The notes under the pieces: model-generated
Told to the model about the DNA's origin: nothing
Databases searched by the model: none
Seen by the model: only the letters and a program-made list of their open reading frames with translations
Shown here: positions 53,105-62,153 of the stretch, piece after piece
Numbering within the stretch: the stretch's first letter is position 1
How the letters are laid out: the number at the start of each line of letters is the position of its first letter
Origin: Streptomyces sp. ICC1
GTDB taxonomy: Bacteria; Actinomycetota; Actinomycetes; Streptomycetales; Streptomycetaceae
DNA length: 64,000 nucleotides
Direction: 5' to 3'
Assembly: GCF_003287935.1 (NCBI RefSeq)
Contig: NZ_CP030287.1
Span: 7,882,869-7,946,868, forward strand
Translations under genes and position numbers: made by a program

Positions 53105-54121
53105 CTAACCGCCCGACGCGATGCGGTACGCGCCCGGGGTCGTGCCCGTCCAGCGGCGGAACGCGCGGTGGAAGGCGGTGTCCTCCGAGAAGCCGAGGCG
53201 GGCGGCCAGCTCCGCGATGGGCTCGCGGCTCTCCGCCAGCCCCGCGATCGCCGCGTCCCGCCGCACGTGGTCCTTCAACTCCTGGAAGGACGTGCCCTCC
53301 TCGCGCAGCCGCCGCCGCAGCGTCGCCGGCGAGACCGCGAGGCGGCCCGCCACCTCCCCGAGCTCCGGCAGCCGCGGCGAGCCGCGCAGCGCCTGCGTCA
53401 GGGTCCGGCGGACCTGCTCCGCGACCGTGGTCCCGTACTCCGGCCGCGACAGCAGGTCGAAGGGGGCCCGGCGCAGCATCGCGTCGAGCGCGGCCTCGTC
53501 CCGGACCAGCGGCGCGGTCAGCCAGTGCGCGTCGAAGGCCGCGGCCGCGCCCGTGCGCTGCTCGCCGAAGCGGACCGGACAGTCGAAGAGGGTCTCGTAC
53601 TCCGCCTCGTGGGGCGGCGGCGGATACGCGAAGGACGCGTACGCCAGCGGGATGCGCCGCCCGATCAGCCAGCTGCTCAGCCGGTGCCAGATGGCGATCA
53701 CGCACTCCGTGAGGAACCGTTCCTCGTCCCGCGCGAAGTCGTTGCGGACGGTGAACCGCGCCTGCCCGCCCTCGACTTCGAGCGCCAGCTCCGGCCCGCC
53801 CGGGAACAGCCCGTAGAAGGCGGCGGAGCGCTCCACCGCCGCCCCGAGGTCCCGGCAGCCCAGCGCCGCGTGGCACATCATCGCGAAGGTCCCCGGCCTG
53901 CTGGGCACGGAGGAAAGGCCCAGGAACTCGTCCTGCGTGCTCCGGTACAGCGCCCGGAACAGCCGCGCGAACTGCGCGGGGGTGACGCGCGCCCGGTCGT
54001 CGCCCAGCAGCAGCGGCGGGATCTGCGCCTCCTGGAGCAGTGGCACGGTGTCGATGCCGCTGCCGCGCGCCCCCGCGAGCACGGCGCGCACGTGGTGCAC
54101 GGTGATCGTCCGCCTCCCCAT
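53105..54121 (-). CDS. AraC family regulator with N-terminal Arabinose_bd-like domain
   Basis: 338 residues. The N-terminal ~200 residues follow the ArgR/OruR-type domain (MCHAALGCRDLGAAVERSAA, FYGLFPGG) and the C-terminal HTH has LGEVAGRLAVSPATLRRRLR and ELAARLGFSEDTAFHRAFRR. Divergent from the acyl-CoA synthetase gene with 119 bp between, so it probably controls it, with a fatty-acid or CoA-linked ligand. Confidence 0.92.
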   Translation of the reverse strand: MGRRTITVHHVRAVLAGARGSGIDTVPLLQEAQIPPLLLGDDRARVTPAQFARLFRALYRSTQDEFLGLSSVPSRPGTFAMMCHAALGCRDLGAAVERSAAFYGLFPGGPELALEVEGGQARFTVRNDFARDEERFLTECVIAIWHRLSSWLIGRRIPLAYASFAYPPPPHEAEYETLFDCPVRFGEQRTGAAAAFDAHWLTAPLVRDEAALDAMLRRAPFDLLSRPEYGTTVAEQVRRTLTQALRGSPRLPELGEVAGRLAVSPATLRRRLREEGTSFQELKDHVRRDAAIAGLAESREPIAELAARLGFSEDTAFHRAFRRWTGTTPGAYRIASGG

Positions 54122-54240
54122 GGCTCTGACGGTAGCCGCATTGAGCGCTGGGGTCAGCGGGGGTGACGCTTCCGGTCATGCCGCCGGCGCCCTCGCGGTG
54201 CCTAGCGTCATCGGTACGACCCGAGGGGGAGGCGAGCCCG

Positions 54241-56040
54241 ATGACCGACGCGGTGACCGACGCGGTGAGCGATGCGGTGAGCGACACCATGGACGGAACG
54301 ACGAGCGACGTGCGGCCGCGCACGCTGGCGGTGTTCACGGAGTGGACGGGCGAGCGGTACGCGGCGGAGACCGCGCTGCGGCACAAGGCGGCGGGCGGCG
54401 GCTGGTCGACGGTCTCGTACGGGCAGCTGCGGATCCGCGTACGGGAGTCCGGGCGGGCCCTGCTCGGCCTCGGGGTCGCCGCCGGAGACCGGGTCGCGGT
54501 GCTCGCGGAGACCCGCCCGGAGTGGACGTACACGCACTTCGGGGTGCTGGCGGCGGGCGCCGTCCTGGTGCCCGTGTACCCGACGGCGGGGGAGGAGGAG
54601 CTCGCCTGGGTGCTCTCGGACTCGCGGGCGGTGGCCGTCGTCTGCGACGACGCGGCGCAGGCGGCGCGGGTGGAGGCGCTGCGGGCCAAGGGGGAGCTGC
54701 CGGCGCTGCGCGCGGTGGTGGCGATGGACGGGCTGCGGTCCCTGCCCGGGGCCGCCTCCGAGGCCGAACTCCTGGCGCGGGCGGCCGCGGTGGCCCCGGA
54801 GGCCGACGCCTCGATCGTCTACACCTCGGGGACGACCGGGCTGCCCAAGGGCTGTCGCCTCACCCACGGAAACCTGGGCGCGATCCAGGACGCGACGCTC
54901 CCGCTCATCAAGGGCGGCCCGGGCGACTCCACGTACCTCTACCTGCCGCTCGCCCACCTGCTGGCCCAGCTGATCCAGTTCACCACCCTCCTGGAGGGCG
55001 GCGAGCTCTGCTACTTCGGCGGCCGGATCGAGGACGTCATCGGCGAGCTGGCCGAGGCCCGGCCCACGCACCTGCCCTCCGTACCCCGGCTGTTCGAGAA
55101 GCTGCACTCGGTGGTCCTGTCCCTGGCGGAGTCCCAGGAGGGCGGCGCCGACCGCTTCGGCGAGGCGGTCCGCCTCGGGCTGCTGGCCGCGGAGGGCCGG
55201 CTGCCGGCCGAGTCCCGCGCGGCGTACGAGGCTGCCGACAAGTCCCTGTACTCCCTGGTCAGGGGCGCGTTCGGGGGCCGGCTGCAGTGGGCGCTGACGG
55301 GCGGGGCGCCGATCGCCCCGGCCACGCTCGACTTCCTGCGCGCCTGCGGGATCGCGGTGTTCGAGGGGTACGGGATGACGGAGTCGGGCGGGGTCATCAG
55401 CCTCAACCACCCGGCCGGGGTCCGCTACGGCTCGGTGGGCCGCCCGATCGCCGGCTGTGAGGTCCGCATCGCGCGGGACGGCGAGGTGCTGGCCCGGGGC
55501 CCGATGGTCTTCCCGGGGTACCACGCCAACGACGCCGCGACGGCGCAGGCGCTGGACGGGGACGGCTGGCTCCACACGGGGGACCTCGGCGAACTGGACG
55601 CCGACGGCTACCTCTCCATCACCGGCCGCAAGAAGGAGCTGATCATCACCTCGGCGGGCAAGAACATCACCCCCACCGAGCTGGAGTTCGCCGTCCAGCG
55701 CTCCCGCTACGTCTCCCGCGCGGTCATGATCGGCGACCGCCGCCCCCACCCGGTTGCCCTGATCACCCTGGACGCGGAGGAGATCGCCGCCTGGGCGGCG
55801 CGCGAGTCGGTGGCCCTGGACCCCGCCGCACCGGGCGACCACCCGGCGGTACGGGCCCTCGTCGAGGAGGCGGTCGAGGCGGCCAACGCCACGGTCTCCC
55901 GCCCGGCCCGCGTCCGCGCCTTCCGCATCCTGGCCGAGGACTTCACGGTGGACGCGGGCACCCTCACCCCGACCCTGAAGCTCCGCCGCCGGGCGGTCGC
56001 GGAACGCTACGCCGGGGAGATCGAGGAGCTGTACGCCTGA
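54241..56040 (+). CDS. Long-chain acyl-CoA synthetase (FadD15-like)
   Basis: 599 residues, ATG at 54241 with GGGGGAGG upstream. AMP-binding motifs: ASIVYTSGTTGLPKGCRLTH, FEGYGMTESGGVISLNH, LHTGDLGELDADGYLSITGR and the C-terminal lysine near LTPTLKLRRRAVAE. It activates fatty acids to acyl-AMP then acyl-CoA. The N-terminus repeats DAV(T/S)DAVSDAVSD, an oddity of little weight. A terminator overlaps its stop codon. Confidence 0.93.
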   Translation: MTDAVTDAVSDAVSDTMDGTTSDVRPRTLAVFTEWTGERYAAETALRHKAAGGGWSTVSYGQLRIRVRESGRALLGLGVAAGDRVAVLAETRPEWTYTHFGVLAAGAVLVPVYPTAGEEELAWVLSDSRAVAVVCDDAAQAARVEALRAKGELPALRAVVAMDGLRSLPGAASEAELLARAAAVAPEADASIVYTSGTTGLPKGCRLTHGNLGAIQDATLPLIKGGPGDSTYLYLPLAHLLAQLIQFTTLLEGGELCYFGGRIEDVIGELAEARPTHLPSVPRLFEKLHSVVLSLAESQEGGADRFGEAVRLGLLAAEGRLPAESRAAYEAADKSLYSLVRGAFGGRLQWALTGGAPIAPATLDFLRACGIAVFEGYGMTESGGVISLNHPAGVRYGSVGRPIAGCEVRIARDGEVLARGPMVFPGYHANDAATAQALDGDGWLHTGDLGELDADGYLSITGRKKELIITSAGKNITPTELEFAVQRSRYVSRAVMIGDRRPHPVALITLDAEEIAAWAARESVALDPAAPGDHPAVRALVEEAVEAANATVSRPARVRAFRILAEDFTVDAGTLTPTLKLRRRAVAERYAGEIEELYA

Positions 56041-56077
56041 GCCGCGCCCCCGCCGGAGGGGACCGGGGGCGCGGCTC
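56039..56077. terminator. Terminator overlapping the stop codon
   Basis: GAGCCGCGCCCCC and GGGGGCGCGGCTC form a 13-bp perfect stem with a 13-base loop, starting within the TGA. Confidence 0.8.
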
Positions 56078-56089
56078 AGGCGTACTAGA

Positions 56090-56122
56090 TCGTCGGCAGC
56101 GGCAGATGTGTGTACGAGACAG
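56090..56122. other. Nextera Read 1 adapter, nearly complete (junction)
   Basis: TCGTCGGCAGCG then GCAG and a mosaic end with two substitutions: three mismatches in all across 33 positions. The following 5'-cut RecB gene starts directly after it. Confidence 0.95.
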
Positions 56123-56124
56123 GT

Positions 56125-56739
56125 GGCGGGGGCGGCGAGGGGGTGGAGCTGGCGCGCTGGCTGACGGAGGCCGAGGCGCTGGTGGACCGGTGGTTCACGT
56201 TGGAGGACCCGACGCGGCTGGAGCCGGTGGAGCGGGAGTTCTTCGTGGAGACGGAGCTGGAGTCGGGGCTGCGGCTGCGCGGGATCATCGACCGGGTGGA
56301 CGTGGCGCCGACGGGTGAGGTGCGGATCGTCGACTACAAGACGGGCAAGGCGCCGCGGCCGGAGTACGCGGAGGGCGCGCTGTTCCAGATGAAGTTCTAC
56401 GCGCTGGTGGTGTGGCGGCTCAAGCAGGTGGTGCCGCGGCGGCTGCAGCTGGTGTATCTGGGCAGTGGGGACGTGTTGACGTACGACCCGGTGGTCGAGG
56501 ATCTGGAGCGGATGGAGCGCAAGCTGCTGGCTCTGTGGGACGCGATCCGGGAGGCGACGGAGAGCGGTGACTGGCGGCCGCGGCGGACGAAGCTGTGCGG
56601 CTGGTGTGATCATCAGGCGGTGTGTCCGGAGTTCGGCGGCACTCCCCCGGTCTATCCTCTGGCCGTCCCGCCGCGGGGCGTGGTGGAGGATCCGTCGGGT
56701 CCTTCGGGGAGTGCTTCGGGGAGTCCTTCGGGTCCGTAG
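56125..56739 (+). CDS. RecB-family PD-(D/E)XK exonuclease, 5' end missing
   Basis: About 200 C-terminal residues remain. PD-(D/E)XK core: RGIIDRVDVAPTGEVRIVDY followed by KTG (Asp, Asp and Lys present); then a helix with ALFQMKFYALVVWRLKQVVP and the cysteines KLCGWCDHQAVCPEF that with an upstream Cys usually form an iron-sulfur cluster. The 5' portion is replaced by adapter. It fits the DNA-repair nuclease next to a response regulator near metH in Streptomyces. Confidence 0.88.
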   Translation, partial: GGGGEGVELARWLTEAEALVDRWFTLEDPTRLEPVEREFFVETELESGLRLRGIIDRVDVAPTGEVRIVDYKTGKAPRPEYAEGALFQMKFYALVVWRLKQVVPRRLQLVYLGSGDVLTYDPVVEDLERMERKLLALWDAIREATESGDWRPRRTKLCGWCDHQAVCPEFGGTPPVYPLAVPPRGVVEDPSGPSGSASGSPSGP

Positions 56740-56827
56740 GCGGGGCCGGGGAGGAGTTCCGATCTTCGGGTCAGGGCAGAATGGGCGGCGTCCCCCGATG
56801 GCGTCCGACGAACACGAGGTAGACCCT

Positions 56828-57502
56828 GTGGCGATCCGCGTACTGCTGGTCGACGACCAGCCGCTGCTGCGCACCGGTTTCCGGATGATCCTGGAGGCCG
56901 AACAGGACCTGGCGGTGGTCGGCGAGGCCGGGGACGGGCTGCAGGCGCTGGACCAGGTGCGGGCGCTGCAGCCCGATGTGGTGCTGATGGACATCCGGAT
57001 GCCGCGGATGGACGGGGTGGAGGCGACCCGGCAGATCACCGGGCCGGGCCGGGACGGGCCGGCGAAGGTGCTGGTGCTGACCACGTTCGATCTGGACGAG
57101 TACGTGGTGGAGGCGCTGCGGGCGGGTGCGAGCGGCTTCCTGCTGAAGGACGCTCCGGCGCAGGAGCTGGTGCAGGCGATCCGGGTGGTGGCGGGTGGTG
57201 AGGCGATGCTCGCGCCGAGCATCACGCGCCGACTGCTGGACAAGTACGCGGGTCATCTGCCGTCGGGCGAGGACAGCATGCCGGACATGATCGGTACGTT
57301 GACCGAGCGCGAGGTCGAGGTGCTCAAGCTGGTGGCGCGGGGGTTGTCGAACGCGGAGATCGCGGCGGACCTGTTCGTGAGCGAGACGACGGTCAAGACG
57401 CATGTGGGGCACGTGCTGACGAAGCTGGGCCTGCGCGACCGGGTGCAGGCGGCGGTGTACGCGTACGAGAGCGGTCTGGTGCGGCCGGGCGCCGGCCAGT
57501 AG
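56828..57502 (+). CDS. NarL family response regulator
   Basis: 224 residues from GTG 56828 (ATG 56798 is an alternative). Receiver: VDDQPLLRTGFRMILEAE, phosphoacceptor in VVLMDIRMPRMDG, TTFD and the LLKD lysine. LuxR-type HTH: LTEREVEVLKLVARGLSNAE and FVSETTVKTHVGHVLTKLGL. No kinase gene is beside it, so the partner is elsewhere. Downstream is a strong terminator. Confidence 0.94.
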   Translation: MAIRVLLVDDQPLLRTGFRMILEAEQDLAVVGEAGDGLQALDQVRALQPDVVLMDIRMPRMDGVEATRQITGPGRDGPAKVLVLTTFDLDEYVVEALRAGASGFLLKDAPAQELVQAIRVVAGGEAMLAPSITRRLLDKYAGHLPSGEDSMPDMIGTLTEREVEVLKLVARGLSNAEIAADLFVSETTVKTHVGHVLTKLGLRDRVQAAVYAYESGLVRPGAGQ

Positions 57503-57529
57503 GGCGGCCGCGGCCGCCGTTGTACGGGG

Positions 57530-57566
57530 ACGGGCCCGCTTCCGCGTCGCGCGGAGGCGGGCCCGT
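57530..57566. terminator. Strong bidirectional terminator
   Basis: ACGGGCCCGC plus TCCGCG pair with CGCGGA plus GCGGGCCCGT around a TCG loop, between convergent genes. Confidence 0.88.
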
Positions 57567-57582
57567 TGCCGTGGCGGCCGGT

Positions 57583-59160
57583 TCAGCCCTTGCTGATCTC
57601 CCAGAAGCGGAAGACGGTCGAGGCGTCGAGGGACCACTGCAGGCCGGTCACGTTCTGGCGGGTGACGGCGTACTGCTTGCTCTGCCAGAGCGGGAGGAGC
57701 GGGACCTCGTCGGAGACGATGTCCTGGAGGCGGGCGTAGTCGTTGGCGGTGGCGGCGCGGTCGGACTTGGCGGAGGTCGCCGGGATGATGGTCCCGATGA
57801 TCTCCTTGTTGTCGTAGTTGTTGTGCAGGACGTTGTCCGGGCCGAAGAACGGCTGCGTGAAGTTGTCGGCGTCGGGGTAGTCGGGGACCCAGCCCTTGAC
57901 GTAGACGCCGTACTTGCCGTCCTGGATGTCCTTCTCGTACTGCTCGAACTCGACGGACTTGACGTCGGCTTCGAAGAGGCCGCTGTCGTTGAGCTGCTTG
58001 GCGATGAGCTGGAATTCCTGGTCGGTCGAGGGGCCGTAGCGGCTGGGCGTCGAGTACAGGGTGATCTTCACCTTGTCCTTGATGCCGGCGGCGCGCAGGA
58101 CGTTCTTGGCCTTCTCGGGCTGGGGGCTGCCGCCGTAGCGGTCGAAGAAGGCGGTGGTGTGCGAGGCGATGCCGGCCGGGACGATGGAGTAGAGCGGGGT
58201 GGCCGTGCCGTCGTAGACCTGCTTGACGAGGGCTTCGCGGTCGACGAGGTAGGCGATGGCCTTGCGGACGGGGAGCTTTCCGGCGACCGGGTCGTTGACG
58301 TTGAAGACGAGGTGTTCGACTTCGGCGCCGGCGCCCTGGACGACCTCGACCTTCTGGTCGCCGTTCTGGGAGGCGAGGCCGGCGATGTCCTTGGCGGCGA
58401 GGCCGCGGAAGGCGAAGTCGACGTCGCCGCTTTCGAGGACCTTCTTGAGGGCGGCCTGGTCCTCGTTGAAGAACTTCATGGTGACGCCGCTGTTCTTCGG
58501 CTTGGCCTTGCCGCTGTAGGAGCCGTTGACGGAGAAGCTCGCGCTCTTGTCGTTGATCGAGTCCAGTTTGTAGACGCCGGATCCGGTGGCCTTGCCGTCC
58601 CCGCGGAGTTTGTCCGCGGGGTATTCGGTGTGGTCGACGATGGAGCCGGCGCCCGACGCGATCTTGCTCGGGAAGGTGGCGTCGGAGTTCTTGAGGTTGA
58701 AGACGACGGTCTTGTCGTCGGGGGTCTCGATGGAGCCGATCGACGCGAGCATGACGGCGGGGCCGTTCTCGTCGTTGATCTTCAGCGTGCGCTCGAAGGA
58801 GTACTTGACGTCCTTGGCGGTGAGGCTGTTGCCGTTGCTGAACTTCAGGCCGCCGCGCAGGGTGCACTCGTACACCTTGCTGTCGTTGCCCTTGAACCCG
58901 CAGGCCTGCGCGGCGTCGGGTTCGGGCGTGGTGCCGCCCTTGGGGAAGCTCAGCAGCGACTGGAAGACGTTGTTGAAGAGCAGCCAGGAGCCGGGGTCGT
59001 AGCCCGAGGCGGGGTCGGTGGCCTTCACCTTGTCGGATATGCCCATGACGACGCCCTTGCCGCTGCCGGCGTTCGAGCCATCCGTCGCACCGCAGCCGCT
59101 GAGCAGTGCGGCGGCGGTGGCCGCGCCGAGAGGGGCCGCCAACCACTGGTTACGTCTCAT
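57583..59160 (-). CDS. Family 5 peptide-binding lipoprotein (DppA/OppA-like)
   Basis: 525 residues; ATG at 59160. Signal peptide with lipobox LLSGC. Typical SBP family 5 features: RGGLKFSNGNSLTAKDVKYS, GSGVYKLDSINDKSASFS, VRKAIAYLVDREALVKQVYD and KGWVPDYPDADNFTQPFFGP. It binds peptides or similar compounds and delivers them to a permease; none is adjacent. It is preceded by a close paralogue at 59244 (same strand, 83 bp away), so the two look like a duplication. Confidence 0.93.
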   Translation of the reverse strand: MRRNQWLAAPLGAATAAALLSGCGATDGSNAGSGKGVVMGISDKVKATDPASGYDPGSWLLFNNVFQSLLSFPKGGTTPEPDAAQACGFKGNDSKVYECTLRGGLKFSNGNSLTAKDVKYSFERTLKINDENGPAVMLASIGSIETPDDKTVVFNLKNSDATFPSKIASGAGSIVDHTEYPADKLRGDGKATGSGVYKLDSINDKSASFSVNGSYSGKAKPKNSGVTMKFFNEDQAALKKVLESGDVDFAFRGLAAKDIAGLASQNGDQKVEVVQGAGAEVEHLVFNVNDPVAGKLPVRKAIAYLVDREALVKQVYDGTATPLYSIVPAGIASHTTAFFDRYGGSPQPEKAKNVLRAAGIKDKVKITLYSTPSRYGPSTDQEFQLIAKQLNDSGLFEADVKSVEFEQYEKDIQDGKYGVYVKGWVPDYPDADNFTQPFFGPDNVLHNNYDNKEIIGTIIPATSAKSDRAATANDYARLQDIVSDEVPLLPLWQSKQYAVTRQNVTGLQWSLDASTVFRFWEISKG

Positions 59161-59243
59161 CACGCGAACGTCCTTCTCAGTTTCACTGGCTGATCTGAAT
59201 GGTCTGGTCCGGCCCGCGGTGTGTGCGGGCCGTTTGGTGCCGC

Positions 59244-60848
59244 TCAGCCGCTGACGCCGCGGCCGAGTTCCCACAGCTGGAGGTCGGAGATGGCGTTGAC
59301 CGACCACTCCACTCCGGTGATCCCGTCGCGTGCGGCGACGTACTGCTTGCCCTGCCACAGGGGCAGGACGGGTACGTCCTCGGCGACGATGTCCTGCATC
59401 TCCGTGATCGCGGGAACGGCGACGCCACGGTCGACGGCGCGCCTCGATTCGGGGATGAGCTTGGTGCGCACCGCGGTGTTGGCGTACGGCGTGCCCAGGA
59501 AGTTGTCCTGCTCCAGGAACGGGGCGAGGAAGTTGTCGGCGTCGGGGTAGTCGGGGAACCAGCCGAGCCCGTAGGCGGCGTAGTCGCCCTTCTTCTGCGC
59601 GGGGCGGAATTCGGACCAGTCGGCGCCCTGGACGGTGACGTCGAAGAGCTGGGTGGAGTTCAGCTGGGCCTTGAGGGCTTCGAACTCGGCCGCGGTGCCG
59701 TCGCCGTAGTGGTCGTTGGTGTAGTTGAGGGTGAGCTTGACCGGGGTCTTGATCCCGGCGGCCTTCAGCAGGTCGGCGGCCTTGGCGGTGTTGGCTTCGC
59801 CGTACTTGTTGAAGAAGGAGTTGACGTGGCCGGTCACGGTGGTGGGGACCAGCGAGTAGAGGGGCTGCGCGGACTTCCCGTACACCTTGTTGATGAGGGC
59901 GCCCCGGTCGACGGCGGCCGCGAGGGCCTGGCGTACGGCCTTGTCCTTGACGGTGGGTGCGTCGGTGTTGAAGCCGAGGTAGCGGATCTCCAGGCCGGGC
60001 ATCGGGACGAGCTTGATGCCCTTGGGGGGCTTGGCGGAGAACTCGGTGATCTGGGCGGGCGACAGGGTGCGGGAGACCATGTGGACGCTGCCGTCCTCCA
60101 GGGCCTTGACCATGGCGTCGGAGTCCTCGAAGGCGCGCAGCTCGGCCTTGTCGTTCTGCGGCTTCAGATCACCGCGGTAGTTCGGGTTCTTGCTGAAGAC
60201 GGCGCGGACGAGGTGGTTGTCCTTGACTTCGGTCTTCACCGTGTAGGGGCCCGAGCCGTCGACGGCGAAGCCCTGGCGGAGCTTCTTGGCGTCGTACTTC
60301 TTGGCGCTGACGATGCCGGCGGCGGGGGTGGAGAGCTTGTACGGGAAGGTCGCGTCGGAGGTCTTCAGGTGGAAGACGACGGTGTCGGCGCTCTTGGCCT
60401 CGACGGTGTCGACGGTCGACAGGAGCGAGGAGGGGCCGTTCTCGTCCTTGATGGCGATGACGCGCTCGATGGAGAACTTGACGTCCTGGGCGGTGAGCGG
60501 GTCTCCGTCGGCGAACTTGAGGCCGGGGCGCAGGGTGCAGCGGTAGCTCTGGTTGCCGGTGTCGGTGAAGCGGCAGTCGGAGGCCGCTTCGGGGACGGGC
60601 TGGCCGCCGCCGCGCGGGGTGTGCATCAGCGTCTGGACGGTCTGGCGCAGGATGTTCCAGGTGCCGGCGTCGTACGCGTAGGCGGGGTCGAGCGGGGCGG
60701 GGGCGTAGTCGGCGGCCTCGAACCGGTCGGTGGTTCCGACGACGATCGCCCCGGATCCCGCGCCGCCTCCGCTGGTGCTGCCGCAGGCGGTCAGCGCGGG
60801 GGTGAGCAGGCCGGCGGCTGCCGTCAGCACCATGGTCTTGCGGTTCAT
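59244..60848 (-). CDS. Family 5 peptide-binding lipoprotein, paralogue
   Basis: 534 residues; ATG at 60848. Lipobox ALTAC. Shares with the next gene RPGLKFADGDPLTAQDVKFS, GSGPYTVKTEVKDNHLVRAV, VRQALAAAVDRGALINKVYG and GWFPDYPDADNFLAPFLEQD. Transcribed first in the pair. ABC partners are not here. The two proteins diverged enough to suggest different ligands. Confidence 0.93.
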   Translation of the reverse strand: MNRKTMVLTAAAGLLTPALTACGSTSGGGAGSGAIVVGTTDRFEAADYAPAPLDPAYAYDAGTWNILRQTVQTLMHTPRGGGQPVPEAASDCRFTDTGNQSYRCTLRPGLKFADGDPLTAQDVKFSIERVIAIKDENGPSSLLSTVDTVEAKSADTVVFHLKTSDATFPYKLSTPAAGIVSAKKYDAKKLRQGFAVDGSGPYTVKTEVKDNHLVRAVFSKNPNYRGDLKPQNDKAELRAFEDSDAMVKALEDGSVHMVSRTLSPAQITEFSAKPPKGIKLVPMPGLEIRYLGFNTDAPTVKDKAVRQALAAAVDRGALINKVYGKSAQPLYSLVPTTVTGHVNSFFNKYGEANTAKAADLLKAAGIKTPVKLTLNYTNDHYGDGTAAEFEALKAQLNSTQLFDVTVQGADWSEFRPAQKKGDYAAYGLGWFPDYPDADNFLAPFLEQDNFLGTPYANTAVRTKLIPESRRAVDRGVAVPAITEMQDIVAEDVPVLPLWQGKQYVAARDGITGVEWSVNAISDLQLWELGRGVSG

Positions 60849-61200
60849 GCTGGAAGTACTCCCTCGACCCGGCACTTGTTCAAAGCTGGCGTGGAGGGCA
60901 TCGCGACGGTCGCCCGTTCTGGGCGGAACGATCGGGCCGGTGATGTGACGATCGGTCCACGCCGTTCCGGCAACAGGGGGTGTGTTTCCGGGACGGCTGA
61001 GGTGCGGCGCAGTGCCCGGATCGACATTAGTGGCCTGCGGAGGGGTGGCTTGAACCGGCCGGAGCGGGGGCGTTATCGCACCGTTGCGGGAGCGTACCGG
61101 GGGTGTGCGCGGGGGCGTTCGCAGATTCGGTCAGGTGCTGATCAATGGGGACACAAGGGATGGCCGGGGAGGGCGCGGAGTGGTGCGAAGGGGGACTTGT

Positions 61201-61218
61201 GGGTGACAAAGGTCACCC
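61201..61218. promoter_or_regulatory. Palindrome, possible operator
   Basis: GGGTGAC and GTCACCC form a perfect 7-bp inverted repeat around AAAG, about 350 bp upstream of the binding-protein pair. Confidence 0.35.
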
Positions 61219-61272
61219 GGGACAACTCCCCCGGGAGGGATGGAATTTCGGCCTCCGGGGAATTAGGCGAAA

Positions 61273-61308
61273 GATCCGCCCGCGGGACCTCGGTCCCGGG
61301 GGCGGATC
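61273..61308 (-). terminator. Terminator of the HAD gene
   Basis: GATCCGCCCGCGGGAC pairs with GTCCCGGGGGCGGATC except one position, loop about 4 bases, just past the HAD stop on the minus strand. Confidence 0.8.
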
Positions 61309-61330
61309 GTCCCGTACGCAGCGTGCGCGG

Positions 61331-62032
61331 TCAGTTCATCGGTGTGATGAGGGAGCGCAGGAAGGTCAGGTCCACGTCTTCGAGGGAGCGCACGATGGTG
61401 CGGCCGGGCCCGGGTGCGATCAGGCCGACGGAGGGGATGGCGACGACCCGGCAGCCGGCGGCCTCGGCGGCTGCCACACCGGTGGCGGTGTCCTCGATGA
61501 CCGCGCAGCGCGAGGGGTGGGCGCCGAGGGTGCGGGCGGCGAGGAGGTAGGGGTCGGGGTGCGGCTTGGTGCGCGGGACCTCGTCGCCGGCGACGGTCAT
61601 GGTGAAGCGGTCGCGGCCGAGGGTGAGCAGGACCCGGTCGATGACGCGCCGGTGGGAGGCGGAGACGAGGGCGGTGGGCACGTTGTGCCGGGCCAGCTCG
61701 CTCAGCAGCCGCTCGGCGCCGGGCATGAGGGGCACGCGGTCGGCGATGCGGGCTTCGAAGCGCTCGTTGAGCAGGACGGTGAGCTCGGCGATGCTGATGT
61801 CGGCGCCGGTGGATGCGATGAGGAAGCCGGCGCTGCGGGTCATGGGGCCGCCGACGACGATGTCGCGCCAGGCCTCGTCGAGGCGGTGGCCGAGCTCGCC
61901 GAAGACGTCGACCTCGATCTCCCACCAGAAGCCCTCGGTGTCCACGAGGGTGCCGTCCATGTCGAGCAGCACCGCCTGCAGGGCATGTCCGTCGGCCGTA
62001 CGGGCGACGGGGGCGGGAACTGTGCTCGTCAT
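61331..62032 (-). CDS. HAD family phosphatase (beta-phosphoglucomutase-like)
   Basis: 233 residues from 62032. Motif I AVLLDMDGTLVDTEGFWWE, motif II VSASHR, motif III Lys in EVPRTKPHPDPYLLAARTLG, motif IV VIEDTATGVAAAEAAG. The cap is the helical C1 type. Cytoplasmic hydrolase with an unknown phosphate ester. It lies downstream of metH, an arrangement I associate with Streptomyces genomes. Confidence 0.93.
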   Translation of the reverse strand: MTSTVPAPVARTADGHALQAVLLDMDGTLVDTEGFWWEIEVDVFGELGHRLDEAWRDIVVGGPMTRSAGFLIASTGADISIAELTVLLNERFEARIADRVPLMPGAERLLSELARHNVPTALVSASHRRVIDRVLLTLGRDRFTMTVAGDEVPRTKPHPDPYLLAARTLGAHPSRCAVIEDTATGVAAAEAAGCRVVAIPSVGLIAPGPGRTIVRSLEDVDLTFLRSLITPMN

Positions 62033-62068
62033 GCGCGCACCTCTCTGAAGGTCCTCGGGGGACGACGA

Positions 62069-62120
62069 GGCCGGTCACCTCAGCCCTCGGGGCGTGCCCG
62101 GGGGTGACAGGTGACCGGCC
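62069..62120 (-). terminator. Terminator after metH
   Basis: GGCCGGTCACCT and AGGTGACCGGCC are a perfect 12-bp stem around a 28-base GC-rich loop, just past the metH stop. Confidence 0.75.
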
Positions 62121-62153
62121 TGTATGGGACCGACTAGTGTACGCCGGTCCGCC

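Larger units (their letters stand above)
60849..61330. other. Promoter region of the binding-protein pair
   Basis: 482 bp with no convincing gene. It contains a palindrome at 61201-61218 (GGGTGAC, 4 bases, GTCACCC) that may be an operator, and the HAD-gene terminator at 61273-61308. No -10/-35 pair stands out. Confidence 0.5.

Noticed and set aside
54208..57243. 1,011-residue minus-strand frame over the FadD and response-regulator genes
   Set aside because: It crosses an adapter junction and is antisense to two solid genes.
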